From Spirochaetota bacterium (GTDB lineage: Bacteria > Spirochaetota > Spirochaetia > Treponematales > Rectinemataceae), in NCBI GenBank assembly GCA_022711355.1, contig JAKLFE010000028.1, positions 1 to 57,979 of the forward strand: a DNA stretch of 57,979 nt. The letters run 5' to 3'. Numbering within the stretch: the stretch's first letter is position 1; each line of letters begins with the position of its first letter. Below the pieces are notes generated by a model, which ran no database searches, had not been told where the DNA came from, and saw only the letters and a list, made by a program, of their open reading frames with translations. Below are positions 25,059-32,566 of this stretch, one piece after another. Made by a program: the position numbers and the translations under genes.

Positions 25059-26423
25059 ATGCTCAAGATCGCGTACGTGGGCGGCGGGAGCCGCGGCTGG
25101 GCCCGCAAGCTCATGGTCGACCTCGCGCTCTGCCCCGAGCTCTCGGGAGAGGTCGCGTTGTACGACATCGATATGGCCTCGGCCAGGGCCAACGAGGAAT
25201 TCGGCGCCTGGGTCCAGTCGCGGCCCCAGGCGGTCTCGCGCTGGTCCTATCGCGCGGAGCCCGAGCTCGGCGCGGCCCTCCGGGGGGCCGACTTCGTGGT
25301 CATCTCGATCCAGCCGGGCAGCCTCGAGTGCATGGGCGCCGAGATAGCCGCGGCCGAGCGGCGCGGACTGTATTTCCCCGTGGGCGACACGGCCGGGGCC
25401 ACGGGCCTCGTGCGGGGCCTGCGCGCCGCCGCGGCCTACGAGGGCCTCGCGCGCGCCATCGCCTCGGAGTGCCCGCGAGCCTGGGTCATCAACTACACGA
25501 ACCCCATGACGATCTGCACGAGGACCCTCACGCGCGTCGAGCCCTCCCTCCGGGCCTTCGGCTGCTGCCACGAGGTCTTCGGCACCCAGGCCCACCTCGC
25601 CAAGGTGGCCGCCGCCGAGCTCGGCCTGACCGCCCCGCCCCCCCGCTCCGAGATCGCGGTCAACGTCCTGGGGATCAACCACTTCACCTTCGTCGACCGC
25701 GCCTCCTACCGGGGAGAGGACCTCCTGGCCCTCCTCCCCGGCTACATAGAGAGGACCGGCGGCCGGCGCGAGCGCGCGCGCGCGGAGGTGGAGGCTGCCG
25801 GGGACTGGTTCCAGGACCTCTGCCGGGTCAAGTGGGAGCTTTTTACGCGTTGGGCGATACTGCCGGCCGCGGGCGACCGCCACCTCGTCGAGTTCCTCCC
25901 CGGCTTCACCCGCTCTCCCGAGGAGCTGTTCCGCTGGGGCGTCATCCGCACCCCCGTGAGCTGGCGCGTCGCCCGCTGGGCCGAGGCCCCCGGCATAGCC
26001 GCGCGGACCATGGCCGGCGAGCTCCCCTTTCCCTTCGACGCCTCGGGGGAGGAGGGCGTGTCGCAGATGAAGGCCCTCCTCGGCCTGGGGGACCTCGTCA
26101 CCAACGTCAACCTCGAGAACCGCGGGCAGATGCAGGGCCTGCCCCTGGGCGCGGTGGTCGAGACGAACGCGCGCTTCGCCCGCGGACGCGTCGAGCCAAT
26201 CGCCGCCGGCCGCCTGCCTCCCGGCCCCGCCGAGATCGTCGCGCGCCACGCGGCGAACCAGGAGGCGATCGTCGAGGCGGTCCTCGCGAAGGACCTCGAC
26301 CTCGCCTTCTCGGCCTTCTACAACGATCCCGCGAACAGCCTGCCGGTGGACGAGTCCTGGGCCCTCTTCAAGGAGCTGCTCTCCTTCAGCGCGCCCTGGC
26401 TCCCGGGCTGGAAGCTCCCCTAA
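25059..26423 (+). CDS. Glycoside hydrolase family 4 (alpha-glucosidase/galactosidase-like)
   Basis: 454 residues. NAD-dependent GH4 enzyme with an N-terminal Rossmann segment (KIAYVGGGSRGWARKLMVDLA), the NYTNPM motif near 148 and the cysteine motif CCHEVFG near 172 that provides a metal ligand, then GINHFTFV near 205. GH4 uses NAD+, Mn2+ and a redox-elimination mechanism. The CHEV form of the cysteine motif has been linked to alpha-glucosidase-type members, so that is a tentative specificity. Start at 25059, with GGAAGG upstream, is preferred over a non-ATG start 21 nt earlier. Cytosolic; no sugar transporter is adjacent. Confidence 0.85.
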   Translation: MLKIAYVGGGSRGWARKLMVDLALCPELSGEVALYDIDMASARANEEFGAWVQSRPQAVSRWSYRAEPELGAALRGADFVVISIQPGSLECMGAEIAAAERRGLYFPVGDTAGATGLVRGLRAAAAYEGLARAIASECPRAWVINYTNPMTICTRTLTRVEPSLRAFGCCHEVFGTQAHLAKVAAAELGLTAPPPRSEIAVNVLGINHFTFVDRASYRGEDLLALLPGYIERTGGRRERARAEVEAAGDWFQDLCRVKWELFTRWAILPAAGDRHLVEFLPGFTRSPEELFRWGVIRTPVSWRVARWAEAPGIAARTMAGELPFPFDASGEEGVSQMKALLGLGDLVTNVNLENRGQMQGLPLGAVVETNARFARGRVEPIAAGRLPPGPAEIVARHAANQEAIVEAVLAKDLDLAFSAFYNDPANSLPVDESWALFKELLSFSAPWLPGWKLP

Positions 26424-26424
26424 G

Positions 26425-26440
26425 GCCGGAGCGCTCCGGC
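26425..26440. terminator. Hairpin between convergent GH4 and ccdA
   Basis: GCCGGA-GCGC-TCCGGC is a perfect 6-bp hairpin just after the GH4 stop codon. It lacks a T-tract, so it may serve as a weak terminator or protect the 3' end. Confidence 0.35.
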
Positions 26441-26496
26441 GAGGGGCTCGGGGAGCCCTGGCGCTCGCCGCTCACCGCTCCGCGCGCCGCCGGGGC

Positions 26497-27477
26497 CTAG
26501 GCTCCCTGGAAGAGGAGCCAGGAGGCGAGGATCCTCGCCGTGGACCAGAGCCCCGCGGCCTCCCCGGCCGCGGTCAGGGCGAGGGCCAGGGCGACGAGGA
26601 GCCGCGCTCTCGGCGGCCGCCTCGGCGCGGCCTCGGGGCCGCTCGCGGCCGCCCCGCTTCCGGCGGCGCCGCGGCCGCGGAGGGCCGGCGAGGCGACGAG
26701 GGCGGCTGCCGCGGTCCAGAGGGCCGAGCCCGCGAGCCGGAGGAGCCCCGGCCGGGAGCCGAGCGCGCCCTGGAGGGCGAAGCCGGCCCGGGCGGCGAGG
26801 GAGCTCAGGAGCCCGAGCCTGCCGAGGGCCATGAAGGCGCCGAGGGCGACGAGGAAGAGGCCCGAGCCGATCCGCAGGCCCGAGCCGTGGCGCTTGAGCC
26901 AGGACATGAGGGGCGTTAGGCGCTCGAAGAAGAGCCCGACCGCGAGGAAGGGGAGGGCCAGGCCGAGGGAGTAGGCCCCGAGGAGGGCCGCCGAGCGGAG
27001 GGCGTTCCCCTCGCCCGAGGCGAAGAGGAGGACCGAGGCGAGGATGGGCCCCACGCAGGGAGACCATCCCGCCGCGAAGGCCAGGCCGAGGAGGAAGGCT
27101 CCCGCGTGGCCCCCGCCGCCCGCCTTCGGGTGGAAGCGGGCCTCGAGGTTCAGGACCTTCGCGAAGTCGAAGACGATGTTGAGCCCGAGGAGGGCGACGA
27201 GGATCCCGGCAGCGGCGTTCAGGGCCGCCGGGAGGCCGCCCAAGATGCTCCTCGCCCCCGAGAGGACGAGGCTCAGGGCCACGAAGACCAGGGTGAAGCC
27301 CGCGGCGAAGGCCGCCGTCCGCGAGGCTATCCTCGCCCGTCCCGCCCCCGAGCGTATGCCCGCGAGGCTCTCCCCGGATACGAAGGAGAGGTAGCCGGGG
27401 ATGAGGGGGAGGACGCAGGGCGAGAGGAAGGAGAGGAGGCCGGCCCCGAAGGCCGCGCCCAGGGCCGGGGCCGTCAT
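26497..27477 (-). CDS. ccdA: CcdA-type cytochrome c biogenesis / thiol-disulfide membrane protein
   Basis: 326 residues, about eight membrane segments. The redox cysteines are in LSFLSPCVLPLIPGYLSF (near residue 20) and FAAGWSPCVGPILASVL (near 137), the typical CcdA/DsbD transmembrane pair, which carries electrons from cytosolic thioredoxin outward. The C-terminal 90 residues add extra membrane or low-complexity sequence (RGRGAAGSGAAASGPEAAPRR, then a last helix). The ATG at 27477 overlaps the stop of the upstream TlpA-like gene, whose secreted thioredoxin domain is its probable electron acceptor. Confidence 0.9.
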   Translation of the reverse strand: MTAPALGAAFGAGLLSFLSPCVLPLIPGYLSFVSGESLAGIRSGAGRARIASRTAAFAAGFTLVFVALSLVLSGARSILGGLPAALNAAAGILVALLGLNIVFDFAKVLNLEARFHPKAGGGGHAGAFLLGLAFAAGWSPCVGPILASVLLFASGEGNALRSAALLGAYSLGLALPFLAVGLFFERLTPLMSWLKRHGSGLRIGSGLFLVALGAFMALGRLGLLSSLAARAGFALQGALGSRPGLLRLAGSALWTAAAALVASPALRGRGAAGSGAAASGPEAAPRRPPRARLLVALALALTAAGEAAGLWSTARILASWLLFQGA

Positions 27478-28028
27478 CGGGAGGCGAGCTCCGCGAAGAA
27501 GGCCAGGACCTCGGGCGTGGCGTACTCGCGGCCGCCGACCGTGTAGGCGATGATGCGGCCGTCCTTGCCGACGATGTAGGTCGTCGGGATGGACCTGACC
27601 CCGTAGGTCCCCCCGGCCCTGCTCTTGGGATCGAGGTAGACGGGCAGGCGGTAGCCGCTCTGGGCGACGAAGTCGGCCACGGTCTGGCGGCTCTCTCCCA
27701 GACTCAGGGCGACGAGGGCGAAGTCCTTGTCCTTGGTCTTCTCCCAGAGGGTCTGGATGTCGGGCATCTCGGCCCGGCAGGGCGGGCACCAGGTGGCCCA
27801 GAAGTTGAGGAGGACTGCCTTGCCCTTGAGGTCGGAGAGCTTGGACTTCTTCCCGTCCAGGCCCTCGAGCTCGATCTCGGGAGCCGCGAGGGGGGTGGAG
27901 TAGACCTGGAAGCCGAGGGCGGCGAGGCGCTCGGCGTACCAGGGCTTGGCGGCGGGGGCGGCGGCCAGTCCGAGGGGGAGGGCCAGGAGGGCGAGGGCGA
28001 GGTGGAGCGTTCCGGGACGATGGCGCAC
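27474..28028 (-). CDS. TlpA/ResA-family secreted thioredoxin
   Basis: 184 residues with a signal peptide (LHLALALLALPLGLAAAP) and a thioredoxin domain with active site WATWCPPCRAEMP near 90 and cis-proline in VRSIPTTYIVG near 150. It acts in the periplasm to reduce disulfides, for example of apocytochromes or oxidised lipoproteins, with electrons from the adjacent CcdA. The GTG start at 28028 has GAGGAG 8 nt upstream. Its 4-nt overlap with ccdA and a strong dyad over its promoter indicate a regulated two-gene redox operon. Confidence 0.9.
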   Translation of the reverse strand: MRHRPGTLHLALALLALPLGLAAAPAAKPWYAERLAALGFQVYSTPLAAPEIELEGLDGKKSKLSDLKGKAVLLNFWATWCPPCRAEMPDIQTLWEKTKDKDFALVALSLGESRQTVADFVAQSGYRLPVYLDPKSRAGGTYGVRSIPTTYIVGKDGRIIAYTVGGREYATPEVLAFFAELASR

Positions 28029-28042
28029 GGCGGTTCTCCTCG

Positions 28043-28076
28043 GGATGGAATATCTAGAAAATACTATATTCCATCC
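28043..28076. promoter_or_regulatory. Perfect 11-bp dyad over the tlpA-ccdA promoter
   Basis: GGATGGAATAT (28043-28053) and its exact inverse ATATTCCATCC (28066-28076) are separated by 12 bp. On the minus strand the arms flank the putative -10, the classic place for a repressor operator. The regulator is not known. Confidence 0.6.
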
Positions 28077-28086
28077 GCGGGCTCAA
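28058..28086 (-). promoter_or_regulatory. Putative promoter of tlpA-ccdA
   Basis: On the minus strand TTGAGC (28086-28081), 17-bp spacer and TATTTT (28063-28058). The -10 falls between the two arms of the dyad at 28043-28076. Confidence 0.45.
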
Positions 28087-28161
28087 CCGGAAAAGGCCGG
28101 CTCAGGCTTGCCCCGCCGGGCTCCGCGGGTATATCCTCCGCCGCGACCGGAGGATAGCAGC

Positions 28162-28656
28162 ATGATCTTCGATTCCATCGCCAACCGCCCCCTCTATCGC
28201 GGCCTCGGGGCCGACCTCGACCTGGCCCTGGACGCCCTCGCCGCGCTCGCGGCCGAGTACGCCTCCTCCTCCGGCGCGGGCTTCGAGTCGGGGAAGAAGA
28301 TCGTCCTCGCCGAGGACGGGCGGGGCCCACGGGTCTGGTATACCCTCCAGGAGTACCGGACCAAGGGAAGCTCCGACTGCGTCCTCGAGGCCCACCGCGC
28401 CCACCTCGACATCCATCTCTACCTCGCCGGCCAGGACGGGATCGGCATCGCCCGGACCTCCGCCCGTCGCGTCACGGCGGCCTACGACGCCGAGAAGGAC
28501 TGCAGCCTCCACGAGCCGCCCGAGGGGATGCCGATCCTCGTCGCCGGCCCGGGGGACTTCCTCGTCTGCTTCCCCGACGACGCCCACATGCCCATGGTCG
28601 CCGGGAAGGGCCGGGAAGGGCCGGTGCGGAAGGCCATCTGCAAGATCCGCCTCTAG
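28162..28656 (+). CDS. YhcH/YjgK/YiaL family protein (DUF386)
   Basis: 164 residues. The family pattern runs through the chain: MIFDSIANRPLYRGLGADLDLALDAL at the start, the VLEAHRAHLDIHLYLAGQDGIGIA segment with the metal-ligand histidines, and GDFLVCFPDDAHMPMVAG near 130. Members are cupin-like proteins near sugar catabolism genes, including EbgC and putative sialic-acid processing proteins; activity is unproven for most. Start ATG 28162 is behind GGAGGA. It is divergent from tlpA and single. Confidence 0.87.
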   Translation: MIFDSIANRPLYRGLGADLDLALDALAALAAEYASSSGAGFESGKKIVLAEDGRGPRVWYTLQEYRTKGSSDCVLEAHRAHLDIHLYLAGQDGIGIARTSARRVTAAYDAEKDCSLHEPPEGMPILVAGPGDFLVCFPDDAHMPMVAGKGREGPVRKAICKIRL

Positions 28657-28732
28657 CGGCCGGGGCCCGACTCTTCCCTTCGGCCCGCGCCGCGGAGTAT
28701 ATTCTGGAGACATACCCAGCCAAGGAGAGCCC

Positions 28733-29353
28733 ATGAGCATATCGAGCCTGCGCCGCCGCTTCCAAGAGGAGGAGGACGAGGAGCCCAAGAAGCAGGCCAA
28801 GCCCGAGGAGGCCCTCGCCGAGCGCTTCCTGAAGACCAGGACCATCCTCCTCGCCGGGGAGATCGACAAGGACCAGGGCGAGAAGGTCATCCGCCAGCTC
28901 CTCCTCCTCGAGGGGCTCTCGGCCTCCAAGCCCATCAACCTCCTCATCGACTCCCCCGGCGGCGACGTCGACGCGGGCTTCGCCATCTTCGACATGATCC
29001 GCTTCGTCAAGCCGCCGGTGAGGATCCTCGGCATGGGCCTCGTCGCGAGCGCCGCCGCCCTGGTCCTCATCGCGGTGCCCAAGGAGCGGCGCTTCGGCCT
29101 GCCCAACTCCCACTACCTCATCCACCAGCCCCTCTCCGGCATCCGGGGCGTGGCCACCGAGATCGAGATCCACGCGCGCGAGCTCGAGAAGACCCGCGAG
29201 CGCATCAACAAGATCATCGCGGCCGAGACCGGCCAGAGCCTCGAGCGCATCCAGAAGGACACCGACCGCGACTACTGGATGAACGCCGAGGAGGCCCTCG
29301 CCTACGGCCTGATCTCCAAGATCGGCGCCGGCAGGTCGGATCTCGGGCTATGA
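28733..29353 (+). CDS. clpP: ClpP-family serine protease
   Basis: 206 residues. Catalytic triad residues can be placed: S106 in GMGLVASAAALVL, H131 in SHYLIHQPLSG and D180 in KDTDRDYWM. The N-terminal 30 residues are a charged Glu/Lys extension unlike typical ClpP. The oxyanion and ring-contact regions (DSPGGDVDAGFAIFD) are conserved. It would assemble into a proteolytic barrel with a Clp ATPase; none is nearby, so it is probably a second ClpP paralogue. Its stop overlaps the purC ATG (ATGA 29350-29353). Confidence 0.9.
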   Translation: MSISSLRRRFQEEEDEEPKKQAKPEEALAERFLKTRTILLAGEIDKDQGEKVIRQLLLLEGLSASKPINLLIDSPGGDVDAGFAIFDMIRFVKPPVRILGMGLVASAAALVLIAVPKERRFGLPNSHYLIHQPLSGIRGVATEIEIHARELEKTRERINKIIAAETGQSLERIQKDTDRDYWMNAEEALAYGLISKIGAGRSDLGL

Positions 29354-30330
29354 CCAAGGAGGAGCTGGCCGCCCGCCTCCCCGGGGCCTTCCCCGGCCTT
29401 CCCGAGGAGGCCGCGCGAGGCCTGCCCGTCTACCGGGGCAAGGTCCGCGACGTGGTCCGGGGCGAGAAGGCCCTCCTCCTCGTCGCGAGCGACCGGCTCT
29501 CGGCCTTCGACCGCGTCCTCTCCCTCCTGCCCTGCAAGGGCGAGGTCCTCGCCCGGATCTCGGCCTGGTGGTTCGAGCGCACGGCCGATATCGTGCCGAA
29601 CCACCTCCTCCCCGGCGGCTCCCCCCGCGAGCTCCCCGGCACGGGCCGGGCCACCCTGGTCCGCCGGGCCGAGATGCTCCCGGTCGAGGTCGTGGTCCGC
29701 GGCTACCTGGCCGGCTCGGCCTGGCGCGACTACGCGGCCGGCCGCCCCATCTCCGGCATACGCCTTCCCGAGGGCCTCGAGCGCAACGAGAAGTTCCCCG
29801 TCCCCCTGGTGACTCCCTCGATCAAGATGCAGGAGGGCCACGACCAGCCCATCTCCGGGGCCGAGCTCGTGGAGCGGGGCGTGGTGGAGGCCCGGCTCTG
29901 GGCCGAGGTCGAGAAGGCCGCCCTGGCCCTCTTCCGCCGGGGCCAGGAGCTCGTCGCGCGGAACGGCCTCATCCTCGTCGACACGAAGTACGAGTTCGGC
30001 CTCGTCGAGGGCAAGCTCATCCTCGCCGACGAGATCCACAGCCCCGACTCCAGCCGCTACTGGTACGCCGAATCCTACCGCCGCCGGCTCGAGGCGGGGG
30101 AGGAGCAGCGCGAGCTCGACAAGGAGCCCTTCCGCCGTTGGCTCCTCGAGCGGGGCTTCGCGGGCGAGGGCGAGCCGCCCGCCATACCCGACCCGGTCCG
30201 CCTCGAGACGGCCTGGCGCTACGTCCAGGCCTACGAGGCCATCACCGGCGAGGATTTCGAGCCCCGGGGCGCAGGCCCTCAAGCGGAAACCGCGGCTCTC
30301 GCGCGTATCATCTCCGAGCGCCTCGCCTAA
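29350..30330 (+). CDS. purC: Phosphoribosylaminoimidazole-succinocarboxamide synthase
   Basis: 326-residue cytosolic ligase joining CAIR and aspartate in purine biosynthesis. SAICAR synthetase motifs are visible: YRGKVRDVV near 35, LLVASDRLSAFDRVL near 50 (the SDRISAFD signature), LPVEVVVRGYLAGSAWRDY near 115, DTKYEFG near 215, and DEIHSPDSSRYW near 232. The length is that of the longer bacterial/yeast form, not the 237-residue E. coli enzyme. It is translationally coupled to clpP, an unusual pairing. Confidence 0.95.
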   Translation: MTKEELAARLPGAFPGLPEEAARGLPVYRGKVRDVVRGEKALLLVASDRLSAFDRVLSLLPCKGEVLARISAWWFERTADIVPNHLLPGGSPRELPGTGRATLVRRAEMLPVEVVVRGYLAGSAWRDYAAGRPISGIRLPEGLERNEKFPVPLVTPSIKMQEGHDQPISGAELVERGVVEARLWAEVEKAALALFRRGQELVARNGLILVDTKYEFGLVEGKLILADEIHSPDSSRYWYAESYRRRLEAGEEQRELDKEPFRRWLLERGFAGEGEPPAIPDPVRLETAWRYVQAYEAITGEDFEPRGAGPQAETAALARIISERLA

Positions 30331-30364
30331 GCCCGACTTCCCGCGGGGCGCCGCGGAGGTTTCC

Positions 30365-31441
30365 ATGCGCCCCTCCCTCTCCCTCCTCTTCCTCGCCGCC
30401 TCGGCAAGCTGCCTCTGCGCCTCGCGCTGCTCGGGCTTCGGCCCCGGCCGGGAGGAGGCGAGCCTCTCCCTCCTCTCCTACAACGTCCATAACCTCTTCA
30501 ACGCGGTCGACGAGGGCTCGGAGTATCCCGAGTTCAGCCTGGCCTCCGGCCGCTGGGACGAGGCTCGCTACCGCTCCCGCCTGGCCGCGGTCGGCAAGGC
30601 CGTCGGGGCCGCCCTGCCCGAGGGGCGCTGGCCCGACATCCTCTGCCTCGAGGAGGTTGAGAACGAGGCAGTCCTCCGCGACCTGGCGGCTGGGCCCCTC
30701 AAGGCTGGGGCCTACCGCTACCTCGGCATGGCCCCAGCCCCCGGCTCGCCCGTCAACTGCGGCATCCTCTCCTCCCGGCCCCTGGCCGGGCTCAAGGCCC
30801 ATTGCCTGGCTTCCGGGATCCCGGGGCGGGCGGTCGAGGGCCGCTGCCTCCTCGAGGCGAGGGTCGAGGCCGGGGGGACGAGCCTGATCCTGTTCGTCCT
30901 GCACTGGAAGTCCAAGCTCGGCGGGGCCGAGGCCAGCGAGGCCCTGCGGCGCGAGGCCGCCGCCCTCCTGGCCGAGCGGGTCGGCCTCGCCCTCGACGCC
31001 GACCCGGGGGCCCTCGTCCTGGCCTGCGGCGACTTCAACGAGGGCCCGGACGAGTACCTCCGGGTCGGCCGCCGCTACCCGACCGCCCTCCTGCCCCAGC
31101 CCGAGGCCGGTCCCGGCCCCGGCGGGCCGCGGATCCTCGTGACCTTCGAGGCCGCCTGCGCGGGCCGCGCCAGCGGGGGCGAGCCCGTCCTCTACAGCCC
31201 CTGGGCCGAGGGCTCGGGCTACAGCTACTCGTACCAGGGCGGCCGCGAGCGCATCGACGGCTTCCTCCTCTCGGCGGGCCTCGTCGACGGGCGGGGCCTC
31301 GACTTCCGCGGCTTCTCGGCGGTCGACGCGGCCTTCCTCCTGGACGCCGAGGGGAATCCCCTCGCCTGGTCTCCCTCGGTCCCGGGCGGCTACTCCGACC
31401 ACCTCCCCATACTCCTCCTCCTTCAGGGCGAGGGGCGCTGA
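30365..31441 (+). CDS. Secreted endonuclease/exonuclease/phosphatase family protein
   Basis: 358 residues with a signal sequence (SLSLLFLAASASCLCASRC, a possible lipobox near the cysteines). The EEP fold is shown by LLSYNVHNLFN near residue 40, CLEEVENEAVL (metal Glu), VLHWKSK, CGDFNEGPDEY and GGYSDHLPILLLL at the end (Asp-His). These proteins are exported DNases, phosphatases or sphingomyelinases; which one is unclear. It follows purC after 34 nt in the same direction. Convergent with the DNA methyltransferase gene 7 nt later. Confidence 0.85.
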   Translation: MRPSLSLLFLAASASCLCASRCSGFGPGREEASLSLLSYNVHNLFNAVDEGSEYPEFSLASGRWDEARYRSRLAAVGKAVGAALPEGRWPDILCLEEVENEAVLRDLAAGPLKAGAYRYLGMAPAPGSPVNCGILSSRPLAGLKAHCLASGIPGRAVEGRCLLEARVEAGGTSLILFVLHWKSKLGGAEASEALRREAAALLAERVGLALDADPGALVLACGDFNEGPDEYLRVGRRYPTALLPQPEAGPGPGGPRILVTFEAACAGRASGGEPVLYSPWAEGSGYSYSYQGGRERIDGFLLSAGLVDGRGLDFRGFSAVDAAFLLDAEGNPLAWSPSVPGGYSDHLPILLLLQGEGR

Positions 31442-31448
31442 GGCCGGC

Positions 31449-32444
31449 CTAGCGGGAGCGGCGCGGGCCCGAGTTCCGCTCCCAGAAGAGCCCCTCCTCG
31501 TAGCCTTGGATGCGGCGGTCGGCCTCGGCGAGCTCGAGGCGGCGCAGGGCGGCGAGGCAGTGCTCGGGGTCGGCCTCGATCCCCACGAAGCGCCGCCCGA
31601 GCTTCTTGGCGACGACCGCCGTCGTGCCCGAGCCGAGGAAGGGATCGAGGACGAGGTCGCCGGGCCGCGAGGAGGCGAGGAGGAGCTTGGCCAGGAGCTT
31701 CTCGGGCTTCTGGGTCGGGTGGCTCGTGTTCTCCGGCATGGACCAGAAGGGCACGACGAGGTCGGTCCAGAGGTTCGAGGCGGCGGTGTCGCGCAACTTT
31801 CCATCGGGGCCATCGCCCCAGTCCTTGGGACCGCCCGCGCCGTCCCGGTAGGGGGCCCGCACGCGCCGGCGCAGCCGCACCGCCGCCGCGTCGAAGCGGT
31901 ACTCGCCGGAGACCGTCGCGAACCAGATATCCTCGTGGGCCCCTTTCCAGTTGCGCGCCGCCGCGCGGCCCTTCTCCCGCTCCCAGGTTATGCGATTCCG
32001 CAGGACGAGGCGGCGCCCCAGGGCCCGCTGCATCGCCGCCCCGCCCCGCCAGTCGCAGCAGGCGTAGACGCTCGCGCCGGGCTTGAGCAGGGGCAGGCAG
32101 GCCTCGAGCCAGGAGGCCGTGTACTCCTCGTAGTCCTCGTCGCTCATGCGCGAGCCCGAGCGCGAGCCGAAGGCCTTGTCGAGGTTGTAGGGCGGGTCGG
32201 CGACGAGGAGGTCGACCGAGGCGGGCGCCAGGCGGGGCAGGACGGCGAGGCAGTCGCCGGCTATCACGAGGCCCGAGCCGGGACCGGCCTCGGCGCCGGG
32301 AGCGGCCGGCCCCGGCCCGGGGAGGGCGATGGCCCCCGAGCCCGAGCCCAGCTCGAGGGCGGCCTCGAGGGCCGGCGAGAGCCGGGCGCGGTCCTCCGCG
32401 GAGAGGCGGAGGCTGCGGTTCCGGGGCGAGGGGGGGGCCTGCAT
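31449..32444 (-). CDS. Orphan site-specific DNA methyltransferase (beta-class)
   Basis: 331 residues. Motif IV VADPPYNLDKAF near residue 80 and motif I DPFLGSGTTAVVAKKLGRRFVGIE near 265 occur in the order IV...I, the beta class of amino-methyltransferases. DPPY suggests N6-adenine, though N4-cytosine is possible. The N-terminal 60 residues hold a Gly/Pro/Ala-rich low-complexity insert. No restriction endonuclease or specificity gene is adjacent, so it is solitary and may be regulatory. The ATG at 32444 is preferred because a TTGCGG/TAGCAT promoter ends 7 nt before it and there is no Shine-Dalgarno site. Confidence 0.85.
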   Translation of the reverse strand: MQAPPSPRNRSLRLSAEDRARLSPALEAALELGSGSGAIALPGPGPAAPGAEAGPGSGLVIAGDCLAVLPRLAPASVDLLVADPPYNLDKAFGSRSGSRMSDEDYEEYTASWLEACLPLLKPGASVYACCDWRGGAAMQRALGRRLVLRNRITWEREKGRAAARNWKGAHEDIWFATVSGEYRFDAAAVRLRRRVRAPYRDGAGGPKDWGDGPDGKLRDTAASNLWTDLVVPFWSMPENTSHPTQKPEKLLAKLLLASSRPGDLVLDPFLGSGTTAVVAKKLGRRFVGIEADPEHCLAALRRLELAEADRRIQGYEEGLFWERNSGPRRSR

Positions 32445-32451
32445 GGGGGCG

Positions 32452-32480
32452 ATGCTACCCTTGCCGCGCGGCTGCCGCAA
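32452..32480 (-). promoter_or_regulatory. Putative leaderless promoter of the DNA methyltransferase
   Basis: On the minus strand TTGCGG (32480-32475), 17-bp spacer, TAGCAT (32457-32452), then 7 nt to the ATG. Confidence 0.5.
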
Positions 32481-32516
32481 GCCGAAGGAGGGGCAGTCAA
32501 TCTCCCGTTTTTTTAT

Positions 32517-32545
32517 TTGACAGGTCTTGGAACTAGTGGTATGCC
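32517..32545 (+). promoter_or_regulatory. Putative promoter of the aldolase-TRAP operon
   Basis: Consensus TTGACA (32517-32522), 17-bp spacer and TATGCC (32540-32545) within the left arm of the operator. The AT-rich stretch TTTTTTTATTTGACA just upstream is unusual for this region. Confidence 0.5.
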
Positions 32546-32562
32546 TGTAATACAGGCATACC
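32538..32562. promoter_or_regulatory. Perfect 25-bp operator palindrome
   Basis: GGTATGCCTGT and ACAGGCATACC are exact inverted repeats of 11 bp around AAT. The dyad covers the -10, the transcription start and almost the start codon at 32567. Its likely ligand is the FadR-type regulator encoded two genes into the operon, which would make the operon autoregulated. Confidence 0.75.
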
Positions 32563-32566
32563 GGAT

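Noticed and set aside
28605..28624. Tandem duplication CCGGGAAGGG in the YhcH gene
   Set aside because: Only two copies in coding frame; not enough for a repeat element.
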